A stretch of DNA of 64,000 nt from Notamacropus eugenii (GCF_028372415.1 NC_092872.1:89014110-89078109); one strand, 5' to 3'; shown: positions 8,801 to 20,130, counted from the first letter of the stretch. Translations and numbers: made by a program. Notes: generated by a model not told the origin, from the sequence alone.

Positions 8801-9527
8801 ATTATAGTTCACTATTTTAGTACTGGGTATTTGAGTATGTGTTAAAGGCCTCCTCCTCAGCTATGAGTTTTCTATATTCTTTTCAAAATTCAAGGTCTTG
8901 AACCTGACAATGGACTCAGAATCATCGCTCATGATCCCTGATCATTTCCCTTTATCCAACCAAGCTCAAAGCAAAATAAATAAGGAAAATCTTCCTATAC
9001 ACACAGAGAATACACTCTCACAAAATTTCAAATAGCAGCTATTAGAGAACACAAGTAGGGAGTATACAAAGCAAGAGGATATAGGTGGAAGAGAGCACAG
9101 AAGTAGGGAACATACACAGCCTTGGAAACTCATGAGCCTGACTAGAAGCTTTCTCTGCCTACATCAATGCTACATGCATAGTCAATGTTTTATGTTTGTT
9201 CCCTTGCTACCTCCCCCATGGAGCTGCTGATGTAATTTACTGCTCAAATAACATTATCAATCTATAGGCTGCTAGGCTGGGCTACTAGCTAGAAACTCAG
9301 GATAAGAATCTCTCAGACTGGACTGAATATTGTGAACCTCTTGTTTTCTACTCAAATCTCTTGTCTCTGCCAAACTGAATCTTCTTTGTAACTTTTTCTA
9401 CTCCTATAAGGGAGAGGTTTCAACTCAGCACATAGCCTCCAGGGCTCTTTCATTCTTTTTGTGATTTAAACCCAAAAGCTTCAGCCAGCTGGCTAGTCAG
9501 CAGAATCCAGGGGGCTTAGATTATTTT
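8801..9527. other. No gene seen
   Basis: Unique-looking sequence without a recognisable repeat or protein. Confidence 0.4.
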
Positions 9528-9557
9528 CCCCCTCCTCCCCCCCACCCCCGCCCCCAC
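9528..9557. repeat. C-rich tract (G-quadruplex potential on minus strand)
   Basis: About 30 bases made almost wholly of C in runs of four or more, broken by single T, A or G. The complementary strand fits a G4 pattern. Confidence 0.75.
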
Positions 9558-10559
9558 CAGAACATCTGTTATCATTGCTACTCTCTTAACCTAACTTACA
9601 TTTTAACTTGAATTTTAAAAATTCCTTTCAACTTCTTTCTACTTCAACAACCAGGTATGTTCCACACAAATCACCTTGGGAATACACTTTCTCTGTCAGC
9701 AACAAAGTTGTTAGTACCCCTTACAAGTATTTTTTACTTAGTGCTTGTAAAAATGTAGCAACTTATCCCCTTGCTTGGTTGGAATTCACAGAAAGACTCA
9801 GCTCAGCCTCTTCAAAAGTCTTCTTTACGATTGTTTCTTTCTACCTCATATTTCAATTGAATTTAAAACTCAGTTGTCATTGGCTTAAAAAAAGAAAAAA
9901 ACAACAACCCTAAAATACTAAACAGTACTTACCCTCAAGGACTTTCCGTTCTAATTGAAATAATTTCAGCCACAAGTAACTAACCATATCATTCTCTGCT
10001 TTTCTGTAAGTGCTTAGTCTTCTAGCCCGCTTTGTCCACTCTTGGATCGAAGGCTTGCAATATTCCCTAATCCTTTAACGTATAGGTAGCCAAACATTTG
10101 CTCATGTGAGCTGTGTTAATAAATGGTTATTGCTACACCTGCATTCCAGGACTTATTACTCCTCGGAGCTACAATAACCATAATGCTCATGGGTCTCCAA
10201 CTGGTTAAGCCTGGACAATCTAATTCATACTTAAGTCACTGGTAACCCTTTATATACCTGACCCAGAGAATGTGAGCTCAGCCCTGTGCTAGGTATGGCT
10301 CATGCTTATCCAGTGGCAATCACAGAACGACACATGAAATAGCACCAATGTTTTCTCGCCACCTGACAGGGAGATAAGAGGAAATAAGCTGATTTATCGC
10401 AGATTGACCGGGAACGCTATTACCCTGGCAACAGCCTCTGCACACTCTGTCTGCCTGCTGGGATGCCCTATGCCAGGACATAGTCTAAAAATACTTCATA
10501 ATTTAATGAGGCAGACCACACAAGTGACATGTACCCATTGTCATCATTTGGGAAATTAC
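9558..10559. other. Unique sequence, no gene; possible conserved non-coding DNA
   Basis: No repeat is recognised between about 9950 and 10560, unlike the surroundings. Several CpGs survive near 10320-10425, and 10370-10400 contains GATA-type (gagataag, tttatc) and ETS-type (gaggaaat) core motifs close together. Function unknown. Confidence 0.35.
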
Positions 10560-10790
10560 TCAGCATGTAAGATCATCAGACTCAAAGTCAGAAGGATCTT
10601 GTCCAATCATCCTATTTTGCTGAAAAGGAAACTGAGGCCCAGAAATGAATTTCCTGTGGTCATATAAGTTAGAAGAAGAAGCAGAAATTTCAACCAAGAT
10701 GCTAGGACTTCAAATTCAGTTTGGAGTCAAATTAAGGACTGGAATTCAGGACTGTTGTGCTCAAAACCACATAGCCCTAAATCTATCCAC
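10560..10790 (-). repeat. MIR/Mar-type SINE fossil
   Basis: Antisense order: atcatcagactcaaagtcag, ctgaaaaggaaactgaggcc, gtggtcatataagttag, then ccctaaatctatccactatg. Confidence 0.6.
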
Positions 10791-12094
10791 TATGTTTACA
10801 TAGTTCTCTCTAACTCTCTCTCAGAGGGCCTGAGTAGTCATCCTCACACTGCTATTTATGCAAGCTTTCACCTTGGGAAAGACATTTAACGTCTATGGGC
10901 CTTAATTTCCTCATTTCTAAAATGACCTCCAAAATGTCTTTCTGTTCTAAATCAATGAACTATGAACTATTTAAATGTCAATTTGTAGAACTGAAGAATG
11001 GGTACCTACCTGATCAGGTAATAATAATGCTACTCTTATGGCCTTGTCTCTCTTGCTTCGATAACATCCTGGCAATTTCAACATCTTCCCTACAGATGTC
11101 ACAGCAGGAGAACACAGCTGGTTTTCACTGTGCTTCAGAGATTCAATTTGATTGTCTTTACTGAATAACCTTCCCTTCCTTATGTAGAGGGAGGGAAGGG
11201 GGGGAAAGAATAATATGGGGAGGAGGGAGTCATCTCCCTTGCCGTGGCTAAACTGTCACTGAATAAAAACAGTCCAGGCTTCTCTGACTCCTCAGCAAAA
11301 TTGTTGTTGATGTGTTTTTAAAAAAATGATGGTTTAAAGGATTCCAGTAATTCTTTGGAATTGTGTTTCAAATGGAGCTACTTGAAGACACCTTTAAATT
11401 CAAATCACTCTACACAATTTTCAGTACTGAAAGTATTAGTAATGTCATCTATTGACAAATATAGCTCACAAATTTTCTAAGTCTTGGTTCATTGTGGGTA
11501 TGGCCAAAACAGCATCTCATTTGGTGGCACTGGGGAAAAGAGCAGTGAATTTGTGTCTGGAATTAGACTCTAAATATCTGGCAGGCCTCACCAACCTGGA
11601 AAAAATTCTAAGTGTGGGCCCTGGAAAAATTCTGTGCATAGGAGCAGGAATAGATGGCTTGTCTTCTGTCCTGGAACCTATGTAAATTGGGAGAGGTACA
11701 TCACCAGAAATATGCCCATCAAATGAGAGGCTGTTTTGCATGTTCAGGTTTGTAATTCATTTTTTCCCTCTCAAACTTACAATGTAAGTAGTAGAAGTAT
11801 TAGAAGCCCATTTTGTTCATGAAGGGGCTGAGACTCTAAAAAGTTCTTTCAGTTGTTTATGTCTTGATTTTTTATTAGACTTCACTCTAGATATCTCCAT
11901 CATGCTTTAGAAACTTCTTTATCCTGGAAGATAACTCCACTCCTGAAATTCACACCTGGGAAATGCCCTCTGCCCCTGCAGCCTCTCCCTCCAGTGGGAT
12001 GATTCTTCTCAGATTCTCACTTATAAAGGGTTCCCAGGCAAACCATGTCTTCATTTCTCTACAGGCTGAATTCTGGACTTATCTGCTAGGTTCC
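10791..12094. other. No gene recognised
   Basis: Includes a SINE-like stub around 10870-10950 (ccttgggaaagacattta, gggccttaatttcctcattt). The remainder looks unique. A 77-codon open frame at 11452-11685 has no recognisable domain and is probably chance. Confidence 0.4.
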
Positions 12095-12235
12095 AGAACT
12101 TTCATCCTCTCCCTTTTTCTGCTTCCTTGTACGTATTATCTTCCCCCATTAGAATGGAAGTTACTTGAGGGTACTAATTCTTTCTTAGTGCCTGGCACAA
12201 AATAAGCACTTAGTGAGTGCTTATTGACTGACTAT
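12095..12235 (+). repeat. L2 LINE 3' end
   Basis: The typical L2 tail order: ccccattagaatggaagtta, cttgagggtactaattcttt, tagtgcctggcacaaaataa, gtgagtgcttattgactgac. Confidence 0.75.
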
Positions 12236-12330
12236 AGACACACAGACAGTAAGTAACTGAGGTATCATCAGAACTCAGGTCTCTTAACTCCAGATTCAAA
12301 GTTCAATCCACTACACTATACTGGCTTTCA
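12236..12330 (-). repeat. MIR-like SINE fragment
   Basis: Antisense phrases agtaagtaactgaggtatca, gaactcaggtctcttaactc and aatccactacactatactgg directly follow the L2 tail. Confidence 0.55.
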
Positions 12331-12459
12331 ATGAACAAAAAATCTCATTTATCCATGTCATTTTAGGATCAGACATTGGGCAAAGTGAAGTAAGCCTACA
12401 ATTAACTCATTAGTTTTCCTAATAAAGACCTAATTGAGATATATTCAAATAATAATAAA

Positions 12460-12660
12460 ATATAGTGTAATATGGTGGTAAAAACCCTGATTTGCAATCA
12501 AGAGATCAGAGTGCAGACTCTGCTCTGATTAATTACCATCCCCTTCCAGTCCTTCTACCCCCAATTTACCAGTTTCTTTATATATAAAGTGGATAAAGCA
12601 TCTACTATAGAGAATTGTCAGGTATGTCTTCAGGGGTTACTATCATGTTATAGGAATCTA
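12460..12660 (+). repeat. MIR-like SINE fossil
   Basis: Sense order: atatggtggtaaaaaccctg, cagactctgctctgattaat, agtttctttatatataaagt, tagagaattgtcaggtatg. Confidence 0.5.
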
Positions 12661-12779
12661 TGATTTCAGCTATGTAGAGCTGCTAGTGAAAAACTTCCTC
12701 TATTAATTCAGGTCAGGTCAACACTTTTTCTGCAGTGTTTAGTCTGGTTGCCAATAGCATTGAGAAATAAGAGTCATGG

Positions 12780-12865
12780 TTACACATATTAAAAGTGGGA
12801 CTTGAACCCAAGTCCTCTTGGCTCCAAAGCCAGTTATCTATCCAAAGCCTCACTGGCTTTTATTT
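12780..12865 (-). repeat. SINE head fragment
   Basis: Antisense tRNA-like head: gtgggacttgaacccaagtc, tcttggctccaaagccagtt, atctatccaaagcctc. Confidence 0.55.
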
Positions 12866-13084
12866 TTCATTGAAAAAGCAAATGGGACCATTTGGCCAGA
12901 CTCCAATTCCCTTCACTCTGCTTAGTTTCTTTTCCGTTTATCCCTGGAAGAAATATATAGAATCAATTCCTAAAGAAGGATTTCACTTTTCCAAGCTTAA
13001 GTCAGACACTTAACTCTTTCTCAACCTTGGCATACAATTTGCAATGCTGAGTCAATTACCTTTCTGGTAGCCTCAATGATAATC

Positions 13085-13230
13085 CTGAAATAGATTGTTT
13101 TAAGTGCCTCCAACTGTTCTCCCATCTGACAGAATATGATCCTACTCCAATCTGTCCTCCACACCTCCACTAGATTTATCTTCCATCATTCCTTCCTCTT
13201 GCTTAAAAACCTTCAGTGTCTTTCTATTGA
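13085..13230 (+). repeat. L2 LINE fragment
   Basis: Matches the L2 region with ctactccaatctgtcctcca, cacctccactagatttatct and cttaaaaaccttcagtgtct. Confidence 0.7.
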
Positions 13231-13489
13231 GCATACCAGAGGAGTCAAATATGGGACTGATAACTCTGCAAAGTACCAAGGAAACCAGACTAAAATATAC
13301 ATGGGGAATATGTAACAAAACAAATAAAAATACAATGAAACATTAATCATATTAATACGTAGCTGTCTAAGTCAATATTTGACCTCCAGGGATCCTTACT
13401 TATGGTTGAGTGGCCCCTATTTCAGTATGAGTCTGACATCACTGGTCTATAGGATTCAATCTAAGCTACGCATCCTATAGACACTGTAA

Positions 13490-13685
13490 TGTGGTACAAC
13501 GGAAAGAATATTAGCAAAATAATATCAGGAAAAAGAAAAAAAAAAGAATTTCAGGCAAATGACTACCTTCAGTTCCCAGCTCTGACATTCATTAGTTGTG
13601 AGACCTTAGGCAAGAGAATTGGTCTTGCTAAAGTTAGGTTTCATAGAGACAATAACACTCTTATTAAATGCCTCTAATTTAGAAC
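13490..13685 (+). repeat. MIR-like SINE fossil
   Basis: Sense phrases: gtggtacaacggaaagaata, agttcccagctctgacattc, attagttgtgagaccttagg. An A-rich stretch interrupts it. Confidence 0.55.
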
Positions 13686-14125
13686 TACAAAGTACCCTTG
13701 ACCATGCCTTTTATTTTTCAAATGACCAACTGAGATCCAGATAGATGAGGTGACTACCTAAACAGGGCAGAGTTTTGTGTGCAAGTGTCTTGCAAAGTAT
13801 TTGAACTTGCAAGTGCTATACTACGGAAAAGCAAGTTACTTTTCTAGGTTCTCCACAAAGTGCGCTATATATGTCTTTTCAACTTTATCTCCTGTATTCT
13901 TGAGTATGGAACCTCAACTGTAGTCAAATCACTCTACTCAAACCCTTAGCATACCTTTTAGTCTCCTCTCTCTGTCATTATATTTATTACATTCTGCCCA
14001 AATAAAGCATTCTCTTACATCACTTAACTAACGTATGCACTCTGCTTATACTAGTTCTTTGTGCATATGTATCCCACAGATGCCAGTAGATGGCACAGCA
14101 GATTGACTGCTGGACCTAGAGTCAG

Positions 14126-14594
14126 GAAGTTGTTGTCCAGTCATTTTAGCTGTGTCTAACTATTATGACCCATCTGGGTCATGATTAATATTGGAGTGGT
14201 ATGCCATTTCCTTCTACAATTCATTTTGTTGTTGTTGCGTTCATCCTTCATTACCGAAGAAGACCATGCCATATGAGAAAATGCACTTGACTTTGTTTTG
14301 AGTGAATGAGGGTTGTGCAAGGTCACCAGCCTCACTTCTCCTCCAGAGTCATTTGAATCCAGTGACCAGATATTCATCAGGATGACTGGTGATGACCCAG
14401 GATGCACTGGCCTCTTTAGGCCAAGGTCTATTCAGGTATTCACTTTTACAAATGAGGAATTGAGACAAACAATGTTAAGTGACTTGTCCAGGGTCCCTAC
14501 AACTAGTAAATGTCTAAGGCTCAATTTGAATTGCGGAAGATGAATCTTCCTGACTCCAGGCCTGACACTTTATCCACTACATCCCCTAGCTGCC
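14126..14594 (-). repeat. Mar-1-type CORE-SINE split by a second SINE
   Basis: The left half (14126-14225: tgttgtccagtcattttagc, attggagtggtatgccattt) and the right half (14441-14594: acaaatgaggaattgagaca, aagtgacttgtccagggtcc, ctgactccaggcctgacact) are two parts of one antisense Mar-1 element. A separate SINE fills the gap. A plus-strand Mar-1 head piece (14086-14125) lies just before it. Confidence 0.75.
14226..14440 (+). repeat. SINE of a second family (RTE-mobilised type, tentative)
   Basis: Runs from gttgttgttgcgttcatcct through gaagaagaccatgcc, cacttgactttgttttgagt, aaggtcaccagcctcacttc, ttcatcaggatgactggtga and ggccaaggtc. Related copies lie at 22043 and 61970, with a stub at 39560. 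It is bordered by attcatttt (14219-14227) and attcactttt (14438-14447), a near-perfect target-site duplication within the older SINE. The family name is from memory and uncertain. Confidence 0.7.
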
Positions 14595-14800
14595 CTGGAA
14601 TCAGGAATATGGGAGTTCAGAGTCATCCTTAGATACTATTTATTATCTGTGTAACCTTAGACAAATCATTCACCTTTCTCCGCCTCAGATTCCTCTTGGA
14701 TAAAATGGGAATAAATGATAGCACCCATCTCCCAGGGTTGCTGTGAGGTTAAGATGAAATAAAATTTGTTAAGCTCTTTGCAAGTCTTTATACATACTGG
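14595..14800 (+). repeat. MIR/Mar-type SINE
   Basis: Sense order: ctggaatcaggaatatggga, atctgtgtaaccttagacaa, cctcagattcctcttggata, cagggttgctgtgaggttaa, gttaagctctttgcaa. Confidence 0.7.
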
Positions 14801-14839
14801 CTATTATTGTTACTGTTAGTATTAATCTTCCTAATTAAA

Positions 14840-14945
14840 CTATAACTTTCATAGGACAAAGACAAGGTCTTACATAGGTCTATATCCTCCAGAATACCTT
14901 GTACATAGCAAATGTTCACCAAAGGTTTGTTGAGTGGATGAACAA
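14840..14945 (+). repeat. L2 LINE 3' end
   Basis: Degraded L2 tail: cataggacaaagacaaggtc, ccagaataccttgtacatag, aggtttgttgagtggatgaa. Confidence 0.6.
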
Positions 14946-15094
14946 ATCAACACATACATGCTTGTATTAACTGTCAATGGAATACCACTTGGTACAGTGA
15001 ACTTCAGTTTAAGTAGCCTGATGCTGTTTGGTTTGAAGAAGTCCAAAACCCTTATAAATGGTCTGAAGAAGAAACCGAGAAATAGAAACTCTCT

Positions 15095-15390
15095 GGGAAG
15101 ACAGCATGCTATAATGAAAGGGTTCTTAGCTGGAGCCTGAAGGACATGCGTTCTAATCTTTGCCATTAATTAACTGTACAGCCATTACTCCTGGCTTTGT
15201 TTTGTTAAACTTGTTCGTTAGTCTGTGTTTGTTTTCCAGTGGCAACTTTGATGTCAAACATGAAAATGAAAATGGTATAGTCTGACATGATCTTCAGTTG
15301 GTTATTTAACTTCTCTATTTAGTAGTTTGTCCATCTGTAAAATAAGGATTTGAATTTGATGATCTTACAGGTCCTTTCCAGCTTTAAATG
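15095..15390 (+). repeat. MIR-like SINE interrupted by a short unknown repeat
   Basis: The left part (15095-15178: agcatgctataatgaaaggg, tgccattaattaactgta) and the right part (15298-15390: ttatttaacttctctattta, gtaaaataaggatttgaatt, gatgatcttacaggtccttt) are consecutive pieces of one SINE. The insert is 15179-15297. Confidence 0.65.
15179..15297 (+). repeat. Unnamed repeat of about 120 bp, copy A
   Basis: From acagccattactcctggctt through tccagtggcaactttgatgt to gtctgacatgatcttcagtt. An inverted copy at 22300-22420 agrees over the whole length with only about 15-18 differences. Its position inside a MIR-like SINE implies that it moved. I do not recognise the family and see no terminal inverted repeats. 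Confidence 0.65.
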
Positions 15391-15404
15391 CGTTCATATG
15401 TGTG

Positions 15405-15500
15405 CATGCACATACACACACACACACATATATATATGTATATATATATACATACATATGCATATATACACATACACATATAAATACACATACACACTTA
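15405..15500. repeat. (CA)n/(TA)n microsatellite
   Basis: Blocks of cacaca, tatata and catata. Confidence 0.9.
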
Positions 15501-15514
15501 TTAACAACAGTCTG

Positions 15515-15575
15515 GAGGTGCCGTGGATAAAGGACTGGACCTGGAGCCAGGAAGTTTAAATATTACTTCAGGGGG
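15515..15575 (+). repeat. tRNA-derived SINE head fragment
   Basis: Contains tggaggtgccgtggataaag and gactggacctggagccagga, the head of a Mar-type SINE. Confidence 0.6.
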
Positions 15576-16564
15576 ACAACAGAGTATTATCTTCTTTCCT
15601 TTAGTACAAAAGAATCAGAAACCAAACCTGCTGCATGGGTTGGCAGAGCCTGGAGGTGGTGGTACAGGGGAAATAATGAGAGAAGTATAGACAGAGACAC
15701 TATAAAAAGAGATACTATTCCTTAGCTTGCTCCTTAACTCTCAGGAGCAACACTGTGGAAATATTTCAGACCTCCACCGAAAAAAGAAGGGGACAGTGGA
15801 ATCAGGAAATGAAGAAAGAGAGTTACTCCAACCTTTGGCCAAGAATACTGGCAGAAGTTGTGATTAATGCCAGTTTAGCCTACCTCTGAGGTGTAGGGCA
15901 GCTTGGTGAGCGAGATGAATTCCACTCTCACTTGTCTCTGCACCAATTAGCACAACTCCATAAATAACCCCCAATCTGTTCAGCATTGTGAAACGGGCCC
16001 CCAGAGTGATTACCATGCCTAAAAATGCTCTTTTGGTGTGTTAGCAGATGTCCTTCTTTAACGCGTTTGTACTCTACACATGCCTAAGGAATTAGATTTT
16101 TTTTTAATTATCCAATTACAAACAAAGGACAGGTAGATCCCTAAGATGGTCCATGAGCTTGCACATAGAAATTAAATGCAGCTCCTGACATGGAGAAGAA
16201 GAGTTAGCAAATGGAAGCTTACTTTCCCAGGTGTATTTTTCAAGCCTATACTAAAACTCTGGGCTCTGATTGGAGTTGAAAATTGGATCAGAAACAGGTG
16301 TGAAATGGAACCACTTCCCAAGAGTAAGGCAGCAATCTGCGCTTTCAGCCATTCTTTTATACAATCTACTAGGTTGTTCATCAGCCTGCTCCCACAGAAT
16401 ACAACATTCTCAGGAAAATATCAGAGCATTCTAAAATTCATTCAAGGGTTAATCCACTGTCCCCATCTGGGCCACCATCAACTTGAATAGCCTTAGGCAA
16501 AATTTTGTAGTATTCTCTCTTAGACCCTCATTGTGCATCTGTCTCTTCCCTTATGAAGCAATTT
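15576..16564. other. Unique sequence, no gene
   Basis: No coding frame is recognised. The stretch 15880-16070 is free of repeats and keeps several CpGs (gaaacgggcc, taacgcgttt) and homeodomain-type TAAT cores, so it could be conserved regulatory DNA. That is only a guess. Confidence 0.35.
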
Positions 16565-16830
16565 GTTGTTGTCATTGTTTAGTTGCGTGTTATGCTTCGT
16601 GACCCTATTTGTGGTTTTCCTGGCAATGATACTGGAGTGGTTTGTCATTTCCTTCTCCAGATCATTTTACAGATGAGAAAACTGAAGAAAACAGAGTTAA
16701 GTTACTTGCCCAGAGTCACACAGCTAGTAAGTATGTCTGAGACCTGATTTGAATTTACTGAAGATGCATTTTCCTGAATCCAGGCCCAGTGCTCTAGGCA
16801 CTTTTTCCACTATGCCACCTAGCTCCCCAA
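16565..16830 (-). repeat. Mar-1-type CORE-SINE, nearly complete
   Basis: Antisense full order: gtcattgtttagttgcgtgt, actggagtggtttgtcattt, ttttacagatgagaaaactg, agagtcacacagctagtaag, tgaatccaggcccagtgctc, ccactatgccacctagctcc. Best-preserved copy of this SINE in the window. Confidence 0.85.
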
Positions 16831-17144
16831 GGCAATTAGTCCCCAAAAATAGATTGCCTGCCTAAAAAAGTTACTCTCTGCCTCCCACACTTCTCTGGTG
16901 TTTCACCAATATCGGTCCTCCAGGGTATCACATTGGAGTGCAAGACTACATAGGGATAAGTTCCATTATCTTTTCTTTCCATACCTCTAATCAAAATGTA
17001 ATCTGTCCTGTTTTTGTTCCTTTCAGACTTTGCTAGGAGAGTATAGGTAGCTGGTTAATCCAGTAAACTAACAGATAATAAGTCATTAATGGGAAATGTT
17101 GGCCATGATGGGTTTAATGTTCATTAACTACTCATTAGGAGGCA

Positions 17145-17415
17145 GCATGTTGTAGTGGAAATATTCTGCTGGGATTCCAGAAAGACTTGAGTTTGTATCC
17201 TGCCACGATTACTTACTAGCTTTATGATTATGTTTGGACTGAATCTCTTTGAAAATATGTTATTATTTCCAGGGGGAATTTGGGGATAATACTTCTACTA
17301 GAAGTAGTGAAGATAGTAAGCAAAGTACAAGTCTAGAAGTTAGGAAGTCCTGAGTTCAAATCCTGTCCCTGACACTTTGTTGCTGTGTGACCCTTGACAA
17401 GTCACTCTTTATGTC
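17145..17415 (+). repeat. Two adjacent SINE heads (MIR/Mar type)
   Basis: First piece 17145-17240 (gcatgttgtagtggaaatat, ttgagtttgtatcctgccac). Second piece 17320-17415 (aagtcctgagttcaaatcct, ttgctgtgtgacccttgaca). Both are in sense orientation. Confidence 0.6.
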
Positions 17416-18069
17416 CTGAGTGTTACCTTAGGATTTACTACTAAGTCATTGATGGGTTGCAATCTAATTAAATGGAGAGTTCTTCCACCAGGAGTTCCCC
17501 ATACTGATGAAATCATAGATTCTTCTTTCTAACACTTTGCACAAGTGTTAGAAGTGTGTGAGGATCACAAGAAATAAGCTATGCAGAAGTATTTTTTTAA
17601 CCTTAAAGTATATAAATGTCAGCCATTGAATGTGTTACCCTGCTCAAGTAACATATTTGCATATTCATGAGAGCCTTCAATATCATAACTTAAAGGCTTA
17701 CTCAGAGTAGGAATACTATATCCTCTGAAAGGCCAGAATGAAAGTTTTAGGAGTCATGATTTGTACCATGGAGGTGATTGCCTACTTTGCAATGCAAAGG
17801 TCTGCACTGATTCTTGAGGTGGATGACAAACATGCTCACTTACATTCTTTAGTCCTTAGTGCTTTTTTTCACAGTTTTCTAAGGTCTTTTACCCTTTTTT
17901 TCATCTGTTCAAATTATACCCTTCCTTGAAGGCTTAATTAAAATGGCATCTTGTACATGAAAACTCACCCTCTAAGATCATGTATCTGCAAACTTCTTCT
18001 CTAGCCCACAGTATGTAATCTCTCCCTTTGCAAATCCCTCAGCTCTTTGAACATCTCTTGAGTATTTAG
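17416..18069. other. No gene; weak L2-like stretch
   Basis: From about 17880 to 18060 it has an L2-like composition (ttccttgaaggcttaattaa, aatggcatcttgtacatgaa, cagctctttgaacatctctt). The rest appears unique. Confidence 0.4.
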
Positions 18070-18176
18070 GATGACAGGACCATAGACTTTGATCTGGAAA
18101 AGCCTTCAGAGATCATCAAATCCAAACCTCACATTTTACAGATGAGGATACTGAGGTCTAAAAATTTCAATGGCTT
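18070..18176 (-). repeat. SINE, left half, split by ORF1-only element 2
   Basis: Antisense SINE: atgacaggaccatagacttt, ctggaaaagccttcagagat, cagatgaggatactgaggtc. It continues at 21883 with gtccaaggtaactacacttg, so everything between was inserted. The flanks aaaatttcaatggctt and aaaaattaaatggctt form a slightly diverged target-site duplication. Confidence 0.75.
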
Positions 18177-18868
18177 GGAGCAGAGCCAAAATGGCGGAGT
18201 AGAAAGACACACATACACTAGCTCTTACCCCACAGCCCATAAAATATCTGTAAAGAGGAACTCTCAACAAATTCTAGAGCAGCAGAAGCCACAGAACAAC
18301 AGAGTAGAGGAGATTTCTATCCCAGCGTGATCTGCAAGACTGAAGGGAAAGGTCTGTCACACACCTGACATGGAGCAGAGCCCAGCCCTGCCTTGGCCAC
18401 ACCGCACTGAAAGGAGCAGATCCCAGCAGGCTTCAGGGACAAAATCTCCAGCAGCAGCTCAGTTCCCTCAACGTAAAGGCACCAAAGGTCAGTGAGAGGG
18501 TCTTTTTGGCTGCCCGAGAAGAGAGCACAGTGTCGCCATAACTCAAGCCTCCTCAGGTGGCAGCAGTAAAGGCAGGAGCAGTAGAGGTAGCAGCAGACAG
18601 GGGCTTCCAAAGCAGGCAGTAGCCTGCATCCACTGTTGAAGGCCTCATCATAGGTCCCCTGAGGGAACTGAGCCCTGTGTGGCAGGCCTGCCCCCTCCTG
18701 AGCAGGTGATCTTAATCTCACACTGAATAGCAGCCCTGCTCCCTGCCTAAAGCTCCTGCAGGTTTGGAGCAGCTCAACTGAATCTAAGCCTTCAGTGATG
18801 GCTTGGGGGAACTGGAGGCAAGGTGGTTGTAGAGAGGAAACTCAGAAGTCAAGTAACTGGCTGGGAAA

Positions 18869-19888
18869 ATGCCTAAAAAAGGGAAAAAAATAAGACCATA
18901 GAAGGTTACTTTCTTGGGAAACAGGTGTCTCCTCCCATCCTTTTGGATGAGGAAGAACAAGGCATATTGTCAGAAGAAGTCAAGGCCTCTGCCTCCATGC
19001 CCTCCAAAGGGAACTTAAACTGAGCTCAGGCAATAGAAAAGCTTGAAAAGAGAGTTAGCAGCTTACTAAAAGAGAACCAAAAAAAAAAAAATGCTGAGGA
19101 AAATAACAGCTTTAAAAAGAGGCTAACTCAATTGGAAAAAGAGGTCCAAAAAGCTAATGAGGAGAAAGAGGTTGTAAAAAGCAGAATTACCCAAATGAAG
19201 GAGAAGAAAACAAAATAATTTGTTGAAAGAGAGAATTGAGTTCAGCAAAATGAATGCCTATGAGTTAAACCAAGCAGTTAGCAAAAAAAACCCCAAAATT
19301 TGAAAAAATAGAAGATAATGTGGAACATCTCATTGGACAAACAAGTGACCTGGAAAATAAATACAAGAGAAATAATTTAAAAATTATGACACTACCTGAA
19401 AGCCATGATCAAAAAAATAGCCTAGGCATTATCCTCCATGAGATTATCAAGGAAAACTTCCCTGATGTTCTAGAATCAGAGGGCAAAATAAATATTGAAA
19501 GAATCCACTGATCACCTCCTGAAAGAGACCTGAATAGATAAACTCCTAGGAATATTGTGGCCAAATTTCAGAGTTCCCAGATCAAGGAGAAAATACTGCA
19601 AGCAGCTAGAAAGAAACATGCTGAATATTGTGGAAATACAATTAAGATAACACAGGATCTGGCAGCTTCAACATTATGGGATGGAAGGGCTTGGGAAGGG
19701 ATATTTCAGAGGTCAAAGGAACTGGGATTGAAACCAAGAATCACCTACCCAGCAAATCTGAGTATAATACTTCAAGGGAATAAATGTTCATTCAATGATA
19801 CAGGGACTTTCAATCATTCATATTGAGGAAAAGACCAGATCTGTATAGAAAATTTGACTTCCTCCAACAAGAATCAAGAGAAGCATGA
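18869..19888 (+). pseudogene. Broken L1-type ORF1 of element 2
   Basis: The start matches ATG 5250 of element 1 (atgcctaaaaaagggaaa), but the frame is soon lost. Recognisable open pieces are 19320-19511 (linker and first half of the RRM, with NNLKIMTLPESHD) and 19557-19826 (second half of the RRM and C-terminal domain, with ITYPANLS). The coiled-coil segment is shortened and carries frameshifts. The end coincides with the family stop (gaagcatga). Confidence 0.8.
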
Positions 19889-20017
19889 AAAGGTAAATAG
19901 GAAAGAAAAATCATAAAAGACTCTCTAGAACTGAACTGTTTACATTACTACATGGAAAGAAAATATTTATAACTCTTGAATCTTTTCTCAGTATTTGTGT
20001 AGATGGAAAGATTGTAC

Positions 20018-20087
20018 ACACACACACACACACATACAGATATATAGATAGAGAGTACAGGGTATGCTGAATCAGAGGAGATGATAT

Positions 20088-20130
<43 letters not shown>
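20018..20130. repeat. (CA)n microsatellite blocks in element 2
   Basis: Two CA blocks (20018-20032 and 20088-20130) at the position equivalent to the (CA)n of element 1. Confidence 0.9.

Noticed and set aside
11452-11685. A 77-codon frame in apparently unique DNA
   Set aside because: No domain, no splice or start context, and length within chance for this composition.
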